Assembly (NCBI GenBank): GCA_903921455.1
Contig: CAIXPZ010000178.1
Span: forward strand, 1 to 13,114
From: an uncultured Verrucomicrobia subdivision 3 bacterium
Lineage (GTDB): Bacteria; Verrucomicrobiota; Verrucomicrobiae; Limisphaerales; UBA11358
Direction: 5' to 3'
DNA: 13,114 nt
The number at the start of each line of letters is the position of its first letter. Position 1 is the stretch's first letter. The notes beneath the pieces were generated by a model. The model was not told where the DNA came from and ran no database searches. It worked only from the letters and a program-made list of their open reading frames with translations. Shown one piece after another: positions 13,034 to 13,114 of this stretch. The translations under genes were made by a program, and so were the position numbers.

Positions 13034-13114
13034 ATGCTCTATCAAGCACTTACAAAAGTTGCCTCGGGTGCTGGTAAAGAAACCGGTAAAGAAAATGATG
13101 AAGCCTTGATAGTG
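13034..13114 (+). CDS. Start of an unidentified protein (3' part outside the window)
   Basis: An ATG at 13034, preceded by an in-frame TAG and by AAAGG about 11 bases upstream, opens a frame that reaches the window end without a stop (27 codons). The product begins MLYQALTKVASGAGK and continues ETGKENDEAL. The two GGTAAAGAAA copies at 13073 and 13085 encode the repeated GKE. It is too short to identify, and an open stretch of this length could occur by chance. Confidence 0.35.
   Translation, partial: MLYQALTKVASGAGKETGKENDEALIV

Overview
This window looks like a chromosomal segment of a GC-rich Verrucomicrobiota bacterium, perhaps close to the Pedosphaera/Limisphaerales soil lineages. The evidence is a PEP-CTERM sorting tail (VPEPST, hydrophobic helix, basic end), a secreted family 8 glycoside hydrolase, a COG1453-type aldo/keto reductase, and repeat-rich spacers. 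The lineage is inferred from gene style, because there is no rRNA or marker gene here.

Layout. Bases 1-98 hold a plus-strand C-terminal tail of an unknown protein. It meets a minus-strand SphA/phenol-MetA-type outer membrane protein (start at 701) whose family-like sequence stops abruptly near 134. Bases 702-1708 are non-coding and contain the oddest structure in the window: an array of about eleven 42-bp units, each with a palindromic core, followed by a 71-bp imperfect inverted repeat. A compact minus-strand operon runs 3429-1709: a DUF309 protein, a TIGR01777-type SDR epimerase (ATGA overlap) and a YccU-like CoA-binding protein. The GH8 gene is divergent from this operon and convergent with an aldo/keto reductase whose C-terminal ferredoxin-like region has lost its cysteine ligands.

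From 6060 to 9030 lies larB-larC-larE, the pathway for the nickel-pincer nucleotide (NPN) cofactor of lactate racemase-type enzymes. LarB carboxylates and hydrolyses nicotinic acid adenine dinucleotide, LarE donates sulfur (Cys-176 sits at the position of the known sacrificial cysteine), and LarC inserts nickel. No LarA is present. larC carries a heptanucleotide tandem repeat between its two halves, where loss or gain of one unit would change frame.

On the minus strand follow a TM2-domain membrane protein with its own terminator, an MnmC-like methyltransferase, and a class V aminotransferase with a strong terminator. A plus-strand, cysteine-rich, PEP-CTERM-anchored small protein with a near-perfect terminator comes next. 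The last ~700 bases carry no convincing gene until a partial ORF at 13034, but they hold several inverted and direct repeats that suggest a regulatory or mobile-element boundary.

No complete, clearly new multi-gene system is visible. The strongest candidates for undescribed biology are the 42-bp palindromic array with covarying arms and the heptamer repeat inside larC.
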